A DNA stretch of 64,000 nucleotides, taken from NCBI RefSeq assembly GCF_033568475.1, contig NC_133121.1, forward strand, positions 132,712,375 to 132,776,374. The letters are read 5' to 3'. Below the pieces are notes generated by a model. The model ran no database searches, was not told the DNA's origin, and saw only the letters and a list, made by a program, of their open reading frames with translations. Shown here in pieces: positions 23,701 to 35,768 of this stretch; the stretch's first letter is position 1; every line of letters begins with the position of its first letter. The stretch is from Henckelia pumila. Taxonomy: Eukaryota > Streptophyta > Magnoliopsida > Lamiales > Gesneriaceae. Position numbers and translations under genes: made by a program.

Positions 23701-26700
23701 TCAAAAAAAAAAATTGTCTGATTTTTGGTGTTGGAATTTGGCAGAGTCGAAAAGATATAAGGCTCTTGTCCTACGCATTGATAGTCCTGGAGGAGATGCT
23801 CTTGCTTCTGACTTGTAAGGCACTATATATTTTTCTTTTCTTTTTCCTTTCCCGTGGTAGTATTTATTTGTTTTAATTGACATGGAACTATTAAATTGTC
23901 AATCAGAAAAATGATAAGTTTAAATAGTTGTGCTATTATATTAGGGTTAACTTAGTTCAGATTCATTGATTTAGTGCCCCATTGCGAAAATTTTAGAAAA
24001 ACCCAGTATTTAGTCGCTGTGATGTTATTTGTCAACCAACTCACAATGTGTTATACGCATTGATTACCATGCGAAAGGATCATAAGAAAGTAATCACGAA
24101 AGGACCATGAGACAGAGTCCCAGAAGAATAATTCCATGTGTCTGAAACAACTATTGAAGGTGAAACACTTCTATTGTTCTCTTGGGAATAATATTCAATT
24201 GGCTTGCTAGACTCACAATCAACACACAATTTAATTGGAGAATCCGGAATCCTACAGTCCTACTGACAAAGTAGCTGAGTTATTTAAACAAAGGACGGAC
24301 GGAAAGGAAAAAGTTCAATAAATAAACCTCATGAGCTCGCAAAATTTCTGAATAAGAGAATAGATATTGTACCTCATATGAAAAAACAAAGAACTAATTC
24401 TGGCAAAATATACAGAGTCTGCTGTGGATGAAGCTGCCATCAATGCTCACATATTATTTCAGTTATCAAACACAAATAGATCCTGAGGATTGAGCATCAT
24501 TGCAGTATTGACATGATCATAAGAAAATCAACAGTACATAGGAGGCATTGTCAATCACAAATAAAACTCCATTGGTCAGTGTCAAGTCATAAAACCTAAA
24601 AGGAACAATATTATTTGTCTCTAAAGTGGCTTCTGGCTCATGTATAACTGTCATGAAGTTCATGTGCTTTTTCTTGTTTGATGGTAAGTTATGGACAATA
24701 TACGAACAGAAGTTTAGTGAGTTTTCTTTTTTTTTTTCCCAGTTTAATGAAATTAATGTTATCTGTCTTTAAACGATCCTGATATCACCTCCATGACTAT
24801 CAGGCTTCTTATATTTTTTGCCTCCTTGCACTGCTTCTGTCAGTGCCCGCATTATGGTTAGGGGGAAGTGTTACATAATTCCTCAACCAAAGAAAAATAA
24901 ATAAAGCAAGAGTAATAAATTTATGTTTTTACCAAGCTTAGTTTTTACCCTTGGGGTGCAACACTTTAGGTGATTTATTTTTGTTTGGAAAAGATCCCAG
25001 AGTATGAGTTAGGCCACAAGTATTTGAAATTTGACTTGTTCTAGTTATTGTAAGGATTGGATTTCGCCTCTCTTGGTGATCTACTGGTTTAGATTGTAAC
25101 AGCAAAGCTACAATATTTTTTTAAGAAACGAGATCATATTATATATATAAAAAGGACTATGTAATAATTAAAAAAAAGCAGATAAGTTAACCGCAGATGG
25201 ATCCCTTAGAACCCACTAAATAGCGACAAAGTATCACGCTACAATCTCTTACTAAATCTAGAATCAAGAACATAGCAAACTCTTTATGAATCCTAATCCA
25301 CATAGAAGCCTGCAATTTGATCTTTTCCCAACACTCTCTCCTAATTCCGCATTATCTTCAAAAATTCTTTTGTTCCTCTTCAGCCAAACGTGCCAGCAAA
25401 TACAATAAATCACCACCGTCCAAATACAATGAAGCTACATTAACACTCGTGTTTTCTCAAAATTAGTCTTGAGCTGAGGTGGAGAGACATTTTCTGAGGA
25501 AAGTTTCATTGTTAAATAATGCCATCTGGCTAGCAGATGTTCCCAGAAATCCTGGTTTTCAAACGATTGTTTTTATGCGTATCTGTAACGGGATCTTTTC
25601 CTGTTAAAGAATGATATAATAAAAACATTTTGTGGCATGCTTTTGATTCTTTGCTGCCAGCGCCTGCACATGTTTGATTGGCTAATTACAAAATCCTTTC
25701 AGGTATTGACTGAGAGGGTGTTTGCTTTATTAAAAAAAAACTTATAAGTTGTTTTAAGAACTTAGAAGTTGTAAGGTCTTATTTTAAAAATAATTTGTTA
25801 AAATATTTGGATAAATTAAGGCAATGAATATTAAAGATTTTGGTTTGTTTGATATAATTTTTTTATATATGAGAATTCTTTTGATATTATAAGATCTTTT
25901 AATATGACAATTGCCAAAAATGACATAACATTAAAAATTAATACAATAACTATTTTAACATATTATAACTACGATGATGACTACTTATATTTATAATATT
26001 TTAATAATTATTATTAAAATTACTATAATGATATCAGTATTATTACTCATAAGCATAGTAATAAATTTTAAAAAAGTAATTTTGTATTAGTAATAATAAA
26101 ACAATAATAATATAATTGTTAAGATTAATTGTATGTATAGACACTATTACATATAATAATTATAATTACAATTATAAATGTTTTCATAATAAACAATAAT
26201 TATTATGATTAAATTAATAATGGTAATAATAAATAAATAAATGAAATTGTTATTATTATTTGAAATTAACTTGTATGATATATTTTATGAGGGTAGATTT
26301 GAGATATATTAATAAGGATAATTTGGTCTTTAAGGATATTTATAGAAAATCGTTGTAAGCTGTCAAACAACTTATTTTAACCACTTATAAGTTGTTTGAC
26401 CAAATTTTTGCCGAACAAATTTGAAGGACGAAAGGTGGTCCCAGATGTTTGGCCCCTTTCCTTGTTTGATCCCAAATGTTTCAACGTTCCAAGTCTAGTC
26501 CTAAACTTTTAGAAATTTTGATTGAGTTGGTTTTTCCGTCAATTTAATGGGTAAACTAACGGTAAGCATGACATGTGTCAGTTATGACTCATGTCTCTAA
26601 AATCGGTCAAAATTTTGAAACGTTTAGAACTAAATCGGGAACATCGAAACATTTGGGACCAAATCGGGAAATGAGCCAAACATTTGGGACTAAACCGGGT

Positions 26701-29700
26701 CCGTCTTCCGTTAATTTCAACTACTAAATAAAGATCAACTCGGGCAAAGTTTTTAAACGTTTAAAACTAAATCGGAAAGTCTAAACATTTGGGATCGAAC
26801 CGGTAAAAGGGCTCAAACATATGAGACCAAACCGGCTCTTTCTCCAATTTGAAGAGCTTATAAGTTATAAGATCTCCCAAAAACCAAGTTTGTCTTAGAT
26901 TATTTGGCTATGTTAAAGTGTGTGTTTCAGATCTGTTGAATCCAATTATGGTGAATGCCCTAGCTCTTTCATCATTCCGTGAATCTTACCACAAATTCAT
27001 TTTGATGGGTGGGTCTGATAAAAGAAATTTAATACTTTGGGATCAAAAGATCAGGATCCATAAAGAGAAAAGACACTTGCTCATTATCAATGTTGTTGCT
27101 TTCCATAGGATGTGGAGGGAAATCAAACTTTTGGCTGCCTCAAAACCTGTTGTTGCTTCAATGGCTGATGTTGCTGCTAGTGGAGGGTATTATATGGCAA
27201 TGGGTGCAGATGCCATAGTTGCTGAGAATCTTACACTGACCGGATCGATTGGAGTTGTAACAGGTGATTTCTTGTTTAAAGATTTGTTTGTCTCTTGTAT
27301 GAAAAAATCTTATTGTGCTGAACTTGAAATTTGATAACACGAGTAACTATAACAATCAAATCTCTCGAAGCTGCTCGATATTTACTGCAAGTGTATGAGT
27401 CAAGTTTTAATATAGTGTAATGATACGGGTATCGTTCCCACATATATTGATATCTGACAAATTTACTTCAAATTTAATTCGTTAGTTAACTAAAACGATA
27501 AGTTAATAAATTAATAAACTAAATTGAGATTCAAATGAAATTATTAAACACATGCAATATAAATAATTTAAATTAATTTTCTTTGATGATTGAATTTCAA
27601 TTCTCAGGTCATGATTTTGACGGAATTTCCTAATATATCGATAATTAAACAAAATATACTAACCAAGTATCCTTGCGTTATTCAACAGTGCAATGGCATT
27701 TTTTGTCGAGCTATATTAAATTAAATAGAAATTTTGAACGATTTAATTAATACACAACTTAGATGCTTCGACCGTAGGATCAATATGAGAAATTTGTCAC
27801 ATATGAAATAAATTGAAGCGTGTGCCATTTATTTTCCCTTCCTCTGTTCCAATGTTCAAGTGTCTGTGTTTTATATAATTGGATCATCGAGTTAAAAAAT
27901 AAGTATTCATAGACATCAAATTTGTTAGTCTGCTGTCAGCAATTATAAATTTATGTTCTATTGTTGGCAGTTTTCTTGAGTTCCATTGGAATAACTTTCC
28001 ATTTCAATTTCTCTCTTGCCTGAATCACTATTCACCTTTTTGGAACATATTAGTTATGCTATTTTTTTCCTTGTCTTCTTTAGTGTCAAAGTTCAGTTAA
28101 CTTCAAAATTACTTGCTTAATCTATGTCAAATCATACACATGCTCATTCCCGAATTTGAGTTGAAGGATGATTTTTCGGGAATATAATGGGTCAATATTA
28201 ATAAACTATTTAAGCAAAATGGATCCTTATGCCTTTTATAATTTGCTCCTAGGAAAGTTTAATTTGGAGAAACTTTATGAAAGAATTGGCTTCAATAAAG
28301 AGATCATATCAAAGGGAAGGTATGCAGAGCTTACCACAGCTGAACAACGACCTTTCAGGTACTCATAATATGGTGCTATCAAAGATTCACGTGTTATTTC
28401 ACTCTAATCAAGGAGGCATGCACTTTTCGAATTTCCTTTTGATTTTCGTTTAGAATGAATGGCATCTTTAGGACTCATCTTGTGCTAATAAAAATATTTA
28501 AATATGTAACCCCTTGAACTAAAATTATTTCCAATAGATATTGAAAAACATCTACTATTTGTTCACGGCAATTGTGTTCTGATTTGCTAATGATCACGAA
28601 GCTTCTAGGATTTAGCTGTTTGGATGATGACGAACTCCATTGTAAGTATTGGACGATAAAATTCGTCCAATGTGGGCTAGAAAAAGTTCAACCGATACAT
28701 AAATATTTCCTATTCCAAATCTTTAACGTGCATATTGTACAACACAAGATTCCTTATGAAATTTTCAATGAAGGCGTCGTGACATGATTGATTGATGTCT
28801 AGAAAGTTATATTTCTAGGTTTCAACTAGTAAAACATTGTTAACTACTATGTTTCTAGCAGACACCTTACATTTACCTGTTGTATTAGTGCTACCATTGT
28901 CAACAAAGGCAATTTTGTGGCCTTTGCTAGTTGTAAGTTCGGTGAGAAGATTTTGTTGCATATCAGGCATCTTGAGCATTTACTATCCAGATATCATAAG
29001 GAATCCTCCACAACGTTGCCCCTCTATACCTATAATGACAAGAATAGTTTAACGAATTGTTACCCGTTAAGCATAGGTTGGAGGTTGGAGGTTGGAGGTT
29101 GGTGGTCAGGGCTTCATTTAGGAACCCGGACTTCTTTAATTCTATTTGGTTTAGGCCTGTCCCGATATGGTTCCTGAAAAAATAATCATATTTATGTTGG
29201 TTTGTGTGCTTGTCCTCGTCCAGTAAATCAATCGAGTCCTGGGTGAGCTTGGTTGAGGAGATGAAATACCTCTTTTAAGTTTTGCTGAACTTTTCTCCTC
29301 TGTTTTGGTCTCAGTATTGTCTTCCAGGATAGCCATTCTCTGTTTTGAATTTAATAGCATGGTTGGTGTAACAGTGTTGAACATCATGGTATCACATCTT
29401 ATGTTTACTTTAGATGTCATGGCATTTCCTTTTTCCCCGAATATCTCTAGATAAAATGTGGTCTTGTTTGTGATTCGCAGGGCTGATGAAGCAGAACTCT
29501 TTGCCAAGTCTGCAGAGAATGCATATAAATCGTTTCGAGACAAGGCTGCCTCATCAAGATGCATGACCGTATGATTTCAGCACCGTATATAACTCCACTT
29601 GTCAGAAGATGGTGATTTTAATTCCATATTCATTGAACTTGAATTAATACTATGATAGGTAGAGAAGATGGAAGAGGTTGCTCAAGGTAGAGTTTGGACT

Positions 29701-31262
29701 GGTAATGATGCAGCTACACGGGGTCTGGTTGATGCGATTGGTGGCGTTTCTCGAGCTGTGGCAATAGCAAAACAAAAGGCTAATTTACCATTGGACCAAC
29801 AGGTTTCTTCAAGGAAACTTCTGAGTCTTGGCATGCAATATGTTTTTCACTTTATCCCGCCATTTATGTTATTGCTTAAGCGTACGTCAAGTTTAGCGAC
29901 TAGCATGACATGGGGTTGGCAAAATTTATTGAGAGATCATGAAATAAAATTATGATCTGTTGGCGAAATTTGTTGGAAAAAAATCCAATATAATATTAAT
30001 CGGCCATCTAAAGATGAATAGCTAATACAGTATATAAAAATAGTTACATTTGTTAAGTGAGTGTGGTTGGCCAATGGCTCTCCTACTCTCCTTTCTTACT
30101 TCCAATACTCTTTTTGGAATTTTCGGTACGTATTGAAGATTAATTTTCCTCCATCCTTTTAATTTTGCATTGGTTCTTACTCCGGTTATTTTTGTTACTT
30201 GCCGTTCAGCATTTTGGCAACATTCGGAAAACTTATTTTTATTTTTCTCCTTGTGCTATTTCATGTCAAAATTTTCTTTCCACAAATTTAAATTTCTCAG
30301 AAACACTTTTTCAACACTAATCTCCGTTCTCTCTCTATCATACCATGTGCTTACATTTCAAATAAGAAATTCTAAACTCAATCCTAGTTGTTTTATCTTT
30401 GTGTCTGCTTCTCGCATCACAGAACAGTACCATCTCAATTATACCGATATTTCTCTCTTTTCTCAAATTCTTATTCTCTTGTTAACTAAATGAAGAGTAT
30501 ACAAATGTTACCTGAAGAATATCACCTGCAAACTTCATGCCCAAACCATTTGCTATGTAACAGTGTGAGGAACACTTCACTGCTGTGCAATGCAGGACTT
30601 TTTCTATTTCTTTTTTTAATTGCAATTATGTCTTAAGAGATGTATAAAACATTTCTAGAAATCATGAAATTTCTGTTGCCAACTTCAGTATTTTGTCCAT
30701 CAGGGTGGGTTAAAAACATTTCATAGTCTTCTGCTGTGTCGCACACCCTCACTTGCATGGTTATTCTCCCACCCTTTTTTGCTTAGGTTCTGTAATAATT
30801 TATTTGGTTAAATTCCAAGTGTTTTGAGGAATTTTCTATAGTGTGTAATGTTGATGTGCACAAAACATGTGTTGATTAGTTTATTCTGGTTTAAGCAGTA
30901 CTAAATGCAATTTTATTGTTGGGAATCAAGTTTAAAGAGTTCAGGCCTTACTTGATTTCCATATTTTCCTGCGTCTTGAATTTCTTTATTGGTCTTATTT
31001 ACTAAAATGGTTTAACACATAGGTCACCCTTGTTGAGTTGTCGAAGCCCTCTACATCCCCGCTTGATGTCATTAGCGGATTGGGCAACTCCCTTGTTGAA
31101 ACAGACAAAGGAATCAAAGAGTTGCTACAGGTTATGGCATCTTCTGATGGAATTCAAGCCCGCATGGATGGTATCATGTTTGAAAAATTCGATGGACCGG
31201 CTTCTTCTATCAGCTTTGTGTTCACATTCATTAAAGATTACTTGAGGTCTATTAATTTTTGA
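17786..31262 (+). CDS. SPPA1: SPPA1, chloroplast protease IV / signal peptide peptidase type A
   Basis: Thylakoid-associated serine protease of the SppA (S49) family, implicated in light acclimation. Thirteen exons: 17786-18193, 18585-18768, 20631-20768, 21129-21299, 21372-21475, 22342-22409, 22858-23024, 23745-23814, 27109-27263, 28253-28358, 29481-29568, 29659-29802, 31023-31262. All phases agree and give 680 residues, close to Arabidopsis SPPA1. The first ~60 residues look like a transit peptide. Tandem S49 domains follow: a first with GWGKVEEMRRHI and a Lys-containing GEKEYYIGCACDELY, and a second with IDSPGGDALASDL and VAASGGYYMA, Ser461 being the expected nucleophile. I chose ATG 17786 (MATLLLAPH) over 17753 because it matches the family start. 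Intron 8 (23815-27108) and intron 2 (18769-20630) are swollen by repeats. Keeping intron 12 would swap the C-terminus for a 50-residue hydrophobic tail. Confidence 0.93.
18830..19085 (+). mobile_element. Degenerate short LTR element (TRIM-like) in SPPA1 intron 2
   Basis: An LTR-like 3' end (AGTCCAATTCTTAACA at about 18840) is followed at once by a decayed tRNA-Met primer site. After about 100 bases comes a fuller LTR-like copy that opens near GTTAGTTGTGTCCTACATTGG, contains CTAGCTTTTGGGGTGAG and ends in AGTTCAATTCTTAA. LTR, primer site, tiny interior and LTR is the layout of terminal-repeat retrotransposons in miniature. Non-coding and clearly old. Confidence 0.5.
25110..25430 (-). mobile_element. 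LINE 3' end fragment in SPPA1 intron 8
   Basis: The minus strand encodes the tail of a plant L1-type LINE: RNKRIFEDNAEL, and in another frame WEKIKLQASMWI, matching the ERN-(K/R)-(R/K)-IF ... WDKI ends of the fragments at 58.5 and 63.8 kb. A T-rich run at about 25110-25118 on the plus strand may be the poly-A side. 5'-truncated, frameshifted and dead. Confidence 0.55.
25714..26895. mobile_element. AT-rich MITE-like element, split by a second element
   Basis: The left end begins near GGGTGTTTGCTTTATT followed by CTTATAAGTTGTTTT. The right end, read in reverse, has AAACTTGGTTTTTGGGAGATC followed by TATAACTTATAAGCT, with another CTTATAAGTTGTTTGACC copy inside. These degenerate inverted ends around a very AT-rich core resemble a common plant MITE group. 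Its right end is separated from its body by the foldback element at 26427-26845. Superfamily not determined. Confidence 0.45.
26427..26845. mobile_element. Foldback MITE nested in the 25.7-26.9 kb element
   Basis: About 419 bp with long inverted ends: left arm GGACGAAAGGTGGTCCCAGA... and right arm (reversed) GGAGAAAGAGCCGGTTTGG..., both running on into GATCCCAAATGTTT. Phrases of the type AAACATTTGGGACCAAATCGG recur inside. It is flanked by AATTTGAAG at 26418-26426 and 26846-26854, an 8-9-bp target duplication, which fits Mutator- or hAT-type transposition. No coding capacity. Confidence 0.65.
27330..27760. mobile_element. Possible LTR-retrotransposon remnant in SPPA1 intron 9
   Basis: Contains the phrase GCAAGTGTATGAGTCAAG and then GATACGGGTATCGTTCCCAC, wording I associate with repeated non-coding parts of plant retrotransposons. 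No protein region or paired LTR was found. Tentative. Confidence 0.3.
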
Positions 31263-32525
31263 AGTTTTTCTTCGTGCACATATCTACCAATCACGCACTG
31301 GAGTATATATATATCAACATATGGCAGTCAAGAAACCACCAGGCGCCAAGGCTTGTAACACCTGAATTGATACCATTCGAGGGAGGTGATCCCATATTTC
31401 TTGCGTGCAAATGCATATTACTATTTACTGGTTCTGACAAAGTGCTTCCTTCTTTATATGGTGGAATTGTATCGTGACAATTGACAATGTACTATTTGTA
31501 TGGATTACCTCATAATCATTATTATCGCCATTTATTCCATGCTAAATTTTGCATGACACTTGCACCTCTTATGATCCCAAGTTTGGTTCCCTAAGTTATG
31601 AGATGCTATTCAAGGTTGAAAGCCTCTTAACAATAAATTAGTCCTTATAGGTTGGACTCGTAGGAGATAAGTACTAAGAACCTTTGGGAGAGTCGATGGC
31701 TATAGAGCATGAGAAAGTTATCATCGAGTCAAATTCTCTAACATTCGTGCATAATATCTAGAGTTCTCTATCATCGTGACTTTCATATCTTTCGTGGCCT
31801 CGATGAAGGTTTTGAGATTCCGCCACTTACCATGCAAGAATCATTCTCGAAAGGTTGAATTGAGTTTATTAAAAATATTTCCTATTAGATAACTCTTGTA
31901 ATGTCATTTGTGGTTTGTGTGCTTCTACGAAGAAGATTTCGGTATAATCTCTCCGTTGTGTGTCACCATTTAAAAAATAATACGCTCCGGGTGGCCATTT
32001 ATTAACTGAAAAGAAATAAAAAATAAAAAAACTAAAGAGGGGATGAGTAGCATCGAAGTAACAGAGTGATATGACTAAATACTTGATTCAATATATCTAT
32101 AACGTAAACAAAGAGGAAAAACATGATGCCTCACCAAAACGTGACTAAAAAGCTACTAAATTTCTCTTTCTAACTTTTTTCATTTGTTAAAAAGTTAAAA
32201 AAAAAATTGTTTTTCTTACCAATCTTATGGTTTTATTATACAGTTCATAACACACGATGAAACATGTATTTTAAAAATTCCCATTGAGTTTTTACAAGTT
32301 CACCATGGACTCGAAGTACAATGAAGCCAAGAACATATGATGAGACAGGGCAATGGAAATATTGAAATGCCAACAACTTTTAGGTGTAAAATCACTTGTC
32401 TTACCAAGACATTCTTCTTACCTTATACCCTATGATAAATATTCCAAAACATTTACACAAAGGGGATTCAAATAATTTTTTAAAAAATGACTCTCGGAAA
32501 ATGGTTGATTTTATACGCTCCCAAG
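31263..32525. other. Intergenic: SPPA1 3' side and COBL4 promoter
   Basis: About 1.26 kb without a coding region. It must hold SPPA1 polyadenylation and the COBL4 promoter. I see no confident TATA box close to 32526 and no repeat with clear ends. Short open stretches at 31259-31477 and 32396-32680 are not conserved-looking; the second overlaps the true COBL4 signal-peptide exon in another frame. Confidence 0.5.
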
Positions 32526-34634
32526 ATGAAGCTCTACTTATGGGCAATCTTGTTACTAGTGAACTTTTGGCAAGCAGGTACATCCACTCTTTCAGATATT
32601 TGAACAATTTTCAACTTGTAAATTGCTCGTTTACATTACTGATTGTCATCTCTATGTGCTTCAAATTTCTTGGTGATTAGAGTCATTTGATCCATTGGAT
32701 CCATTTGGGAACATTACAATCAAATGGGATGTGATATCATGGACAGCGGATGGATATGTGGTAAGCATTTTAATATACTCTATTGCTATGTGCACTATTA
32801 GGCGCTGATTAGTGAGGAGTACCAGACATTGATGTATTATTAATCTTCGCTTTTTTCAATGTTTGACTCGAGTTCTAGACATTGATGTATTATTAATCTT
32901 CGTTTTTCCAATGTTTGACTCGAGTTCTACAAAAGATTAACGACACGCATCAACATCTTATGCTATCATCCTTCTCTTATGAATCATTCATCTCATCTAT
33001 GAGCCAAACAAGATCTACCATATATTCATAGTTCAAATCTAAATATATATTTGTACTTTGTAGCACCAGAATCTTGATTTATATTCCTATGTCTTGGTTT
33101 ATAGGCAGTTGTGACAATGAACAACTTCCAAATTTATCGCCACATAATGAGCCCCGGATGGATCTTAACGTGGAGTTGGGCTAAGAAAGAAGTGATTTGG
33201 TCGATGGTGGGTGCACAAGCAACCGAGCAAGGAGATTGCTCCAAATTCAAAGGAAATACGCCTCATTGCTGTAAAAGAACACCCACAATAGTAGATTTAC
33301 TGCCTGGTGTGCCTTACAATCAGCAAATTGCTAATTGTTGCAAAGGTGGTGTTGTTTCGTCATGGGGCCAAGACCCGTCCCTCTCGGTTTCTTCCTTCCA
33401 AGTTAGCGTCGGCCTGTCCGGAACATCCAATAAGACCGTAAAACTCCCCAAGAATTTCACGTTGCTCGGGCCGGGACCAGGCTACACTTGTGGACCTGCA
33501 AAGATTGTGCCTTCAACCGTGTTCTTAACACCCGATGGAAGGCGAAAAACTCAAGCATTGAGTAAGAAAATGTTGATCATTTATAGAAAAAAAGAATTGA
33601 ATTCTTTTTTCTTTTTTTTTCCTGGGAATATGTTCAAGATCTTGATGGTTTTATGCAATGCAGTGACATGGAACGTGACGTGCACATACTCACAACTATT
33701 GGTGTCCAAACATCCAAGCTGTTGTGTTTCCTTGTCATCTTTTTACAATGAAACCATCGTCCCTTGCCAAACTTGTTCTTGTGGTTGCCAAAACAAAAAA
33801 GATTGCATCATGTATGCAATTCTTTCAATTTCCAAGCTACACAAACACACTAGCTTAAGTATAAATGGTAATTTCCTTTTAAAATCGGCCATCTTCTTGT
33901 CATGACATCAAACTAATGCATGCAGGAGCGATTCACACAAGCTAAAAATGGCGGGAATCAACACTCCGAGGAAGGATAACAAGCCATTGCTACAATGTAC
34001 ACATCACATGTGCCCCATACGCGTGCACTGGCACGTAAAAACCAACTACAGAGATTATTGGCGCGTTAAGATTGCCATCACAAATTTTAACTACAAGATG
34101 AACTACACACAGTGGACGCTTGTTGCGCAACATCCTAATCTAAACAACGTCACCCAAGTATTTAGCTTTGATTACAAGCCCATTGTTCCATACCAGTCTA
34201 TAAGTAAGCTCAGATCCCCACTTTCTTGCACATCGATAGCTCTTGCTTGATTTAATTGAATTTCCCTTGGGAATTTTGCATATCCGAATAGGCATGCATA
34301 CTCCATTGTGTGAATGACAAATTCGAGTGGTGCTGTCTTGATTGCAGATGATACAGGTATGTTTTATGGGATGAAGTTTTATAATGATCTGCTGATGGAG
34401 GCTGGACCCTTGGGAAATGTTCAAACTGAAGTACTTTTAAAGAAGGATAAAGATACATTTACCTTCAAGCAAGGTTGGGGATTCCCAAGGAAGATTTATT
34501 TCAATGGCGATGAATGTCAGCTTCCCCCACCTGATGCATATCCCACTTTACCCAACTCCGCACATAAAAATCTTGTGACATTTCTAAAGATTGCAGGTTC
34601 CATGATTTGGGTCTTTTTAGTTATTGGACCGTGA
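32526..34634 (+). CDS. COBL4: COBRA-like GPI-anchored protein, COBL4/IRX6 type
   Basis: Extracellular GPI-anchored protein needed for cellulose deposition; COBL4 (IRREGULAR XYLEM 6) acts in secondary walls of xylem and fibres. Exons 32526-32577, 32681-32760, 33105-33561, 33664-33811, 33926-34203 and 34348-34634 join in frame to 433 residues. Exon 1 is easy to miss: it encodes only the signal peptide MKLYLWAILLLVNFWQA. Then come DPLDPFGNITIKWDV (start of the COBRA domain), many CC pairs, the family-diagnostic CCVS at residues 216-219 in CCVSLSSFYNETIV, and a hydrophobic C-terminal tail (KIAGSMIWVFLVIG) for GPI attachment. Recalled identity is highest to COBL4 (PKNFTLLGPGPGYTCGPAKI, DTGMFYG). 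Orthology versus paralogy is unproven. It is convergent with SPIRAL1. Confidence 0.9.
32824..32930. repeat. Tandem duplication (2 x ~54 bp) in COBL4 intron 2
   Basis: AGACATTGATGTATTATTAA ... TTTGACTCGAGTTCT occurs twice back to back, the copies starting at 32824 and 32877 and differing by a small indel. A simple recent local duplication with no sign of function. Confidence 0.75.
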
Positions 34635-35768
34635 TCAGTTTCCTAGTGATTAATTGATGAAATAGTTGATCTGCTGCTATATTTGGTATTTGCAAGTGTC
34701 CTAGGAACGTAGTTGCTTCACCTATTTGTAGTGAAGATTTGAGATGCAAATGTGTACCATCTTTTTATAAAGATTTTGATGAACGATGAATCTTTGTGGT
34801 TTCCAGATGAGGGGAACATCAGTGTATGGGTAAGGAAGATCATACATGTATAGGCACTGCCTTAATGCATATTTAAGGGCTGAGATTTATCAATACATGT
34901 GAAGTTTACTATTTTTTCAGTGGTCCCCACATGTATTGATAAATCTCCCGCCCTTAAATTCATCATTGAGATAATGTCCGTAAAAGTATGATGAAATTAT
35001 TCTAGTGTATGATGGAAATGGGTACCAAGCCGAAAATATTTCAAGAACCTATGCAATTCTGTTGTACAAATACATGTATCATCTGTACAAAAAATGTGAT
35101 TTCCATTCGAAAAATACATCGTCTCATCTTTTCAATTTTTGGGACTGCCATTTTTTGAGTGAAAAAAATACACACAACTACTAGCTTGTAACTCGTGATC
35201 CAACTCAAATCTTATGGGAACACACTTCAAATAAAGTAACACCATTCAATATATATTAAGTAATATTAACATATATATCAATACGGTCCACTAATCCATG
35301 GAATTGAGTACATAATACAGATGAACATTTTCCTATGGTGAAAGACAGCATTTATTAGGAGTTAAGACCTACATCCTGAATGCAGTCCACCCGAAATATG
35401 TGTAGAATGAAAAACAATTTACTAATTTAATTGAAGTAGTCATAAGTATAAAGGTGCATTCAAATTTTTGTCTACCTTATTTACTACATCCACAAGCAAC
35501 CATAGCACGAAATGAAATTCAATAATATCACCACTCATAAATTTTTGTTGGCTCCAACAAGGACAAGAATTTAGAAACAGCTCCATGAAGCAAGGAAATG
35601 CTCACAAACAATCTCCATTTAGGGCAACAATAAAGTTAGGCTACATGACAATTCACAGCAACAGATGAAATTTAAGATGAACATGCTGGCAATGACCCGA
35701 ATTAAAACGAGCCGAAGAGACAAACACTAAATCACAAACTCAACTTGGAATGTGCTGAGACAGAGACA
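34635..35768. other. Intergenic between convergent COBL4 and SPIRAL1
   Basis: Holds both 3' UTRs. Apart from the inverted repeat at 34871-34959 it is plain AT-rich DNA. An open stretch at 35745-36146 on the plus strand is the shadow of SPIRAL1 exon 2 and its intron. Confidence 0.5.
34871..34959. repeat. Near-perfect 31/32-bp inverted repeat downstream of COBL4
   Basis: Left arm 34871-34901 (ATTTAAGGGC...ATACATGTG) and right arm 34928-34959 pair along their whole length apart from one two-base difference, with a 26-base loop. It lies about 240 bases past the COBL4 stop, so it may fall in or just beyond the 3' UTR. Probably a tiny foldback transposon; no target duplication found. Confidence 0.75.

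Noticed and set aside
29074-29103. Telomere-like repeat
   Set aside because: AGGTTGG units repeat about four times in SPPA1 intron 10, but the plant telomere unit is TTTAGGG. A simple microsatellite.
32396-32680. Independent small protein upstream of COBL4
   Set aside because: It overlaps the COBL4 signal-peptide exon in another frame, and its stop coincides with the intron acceptor.
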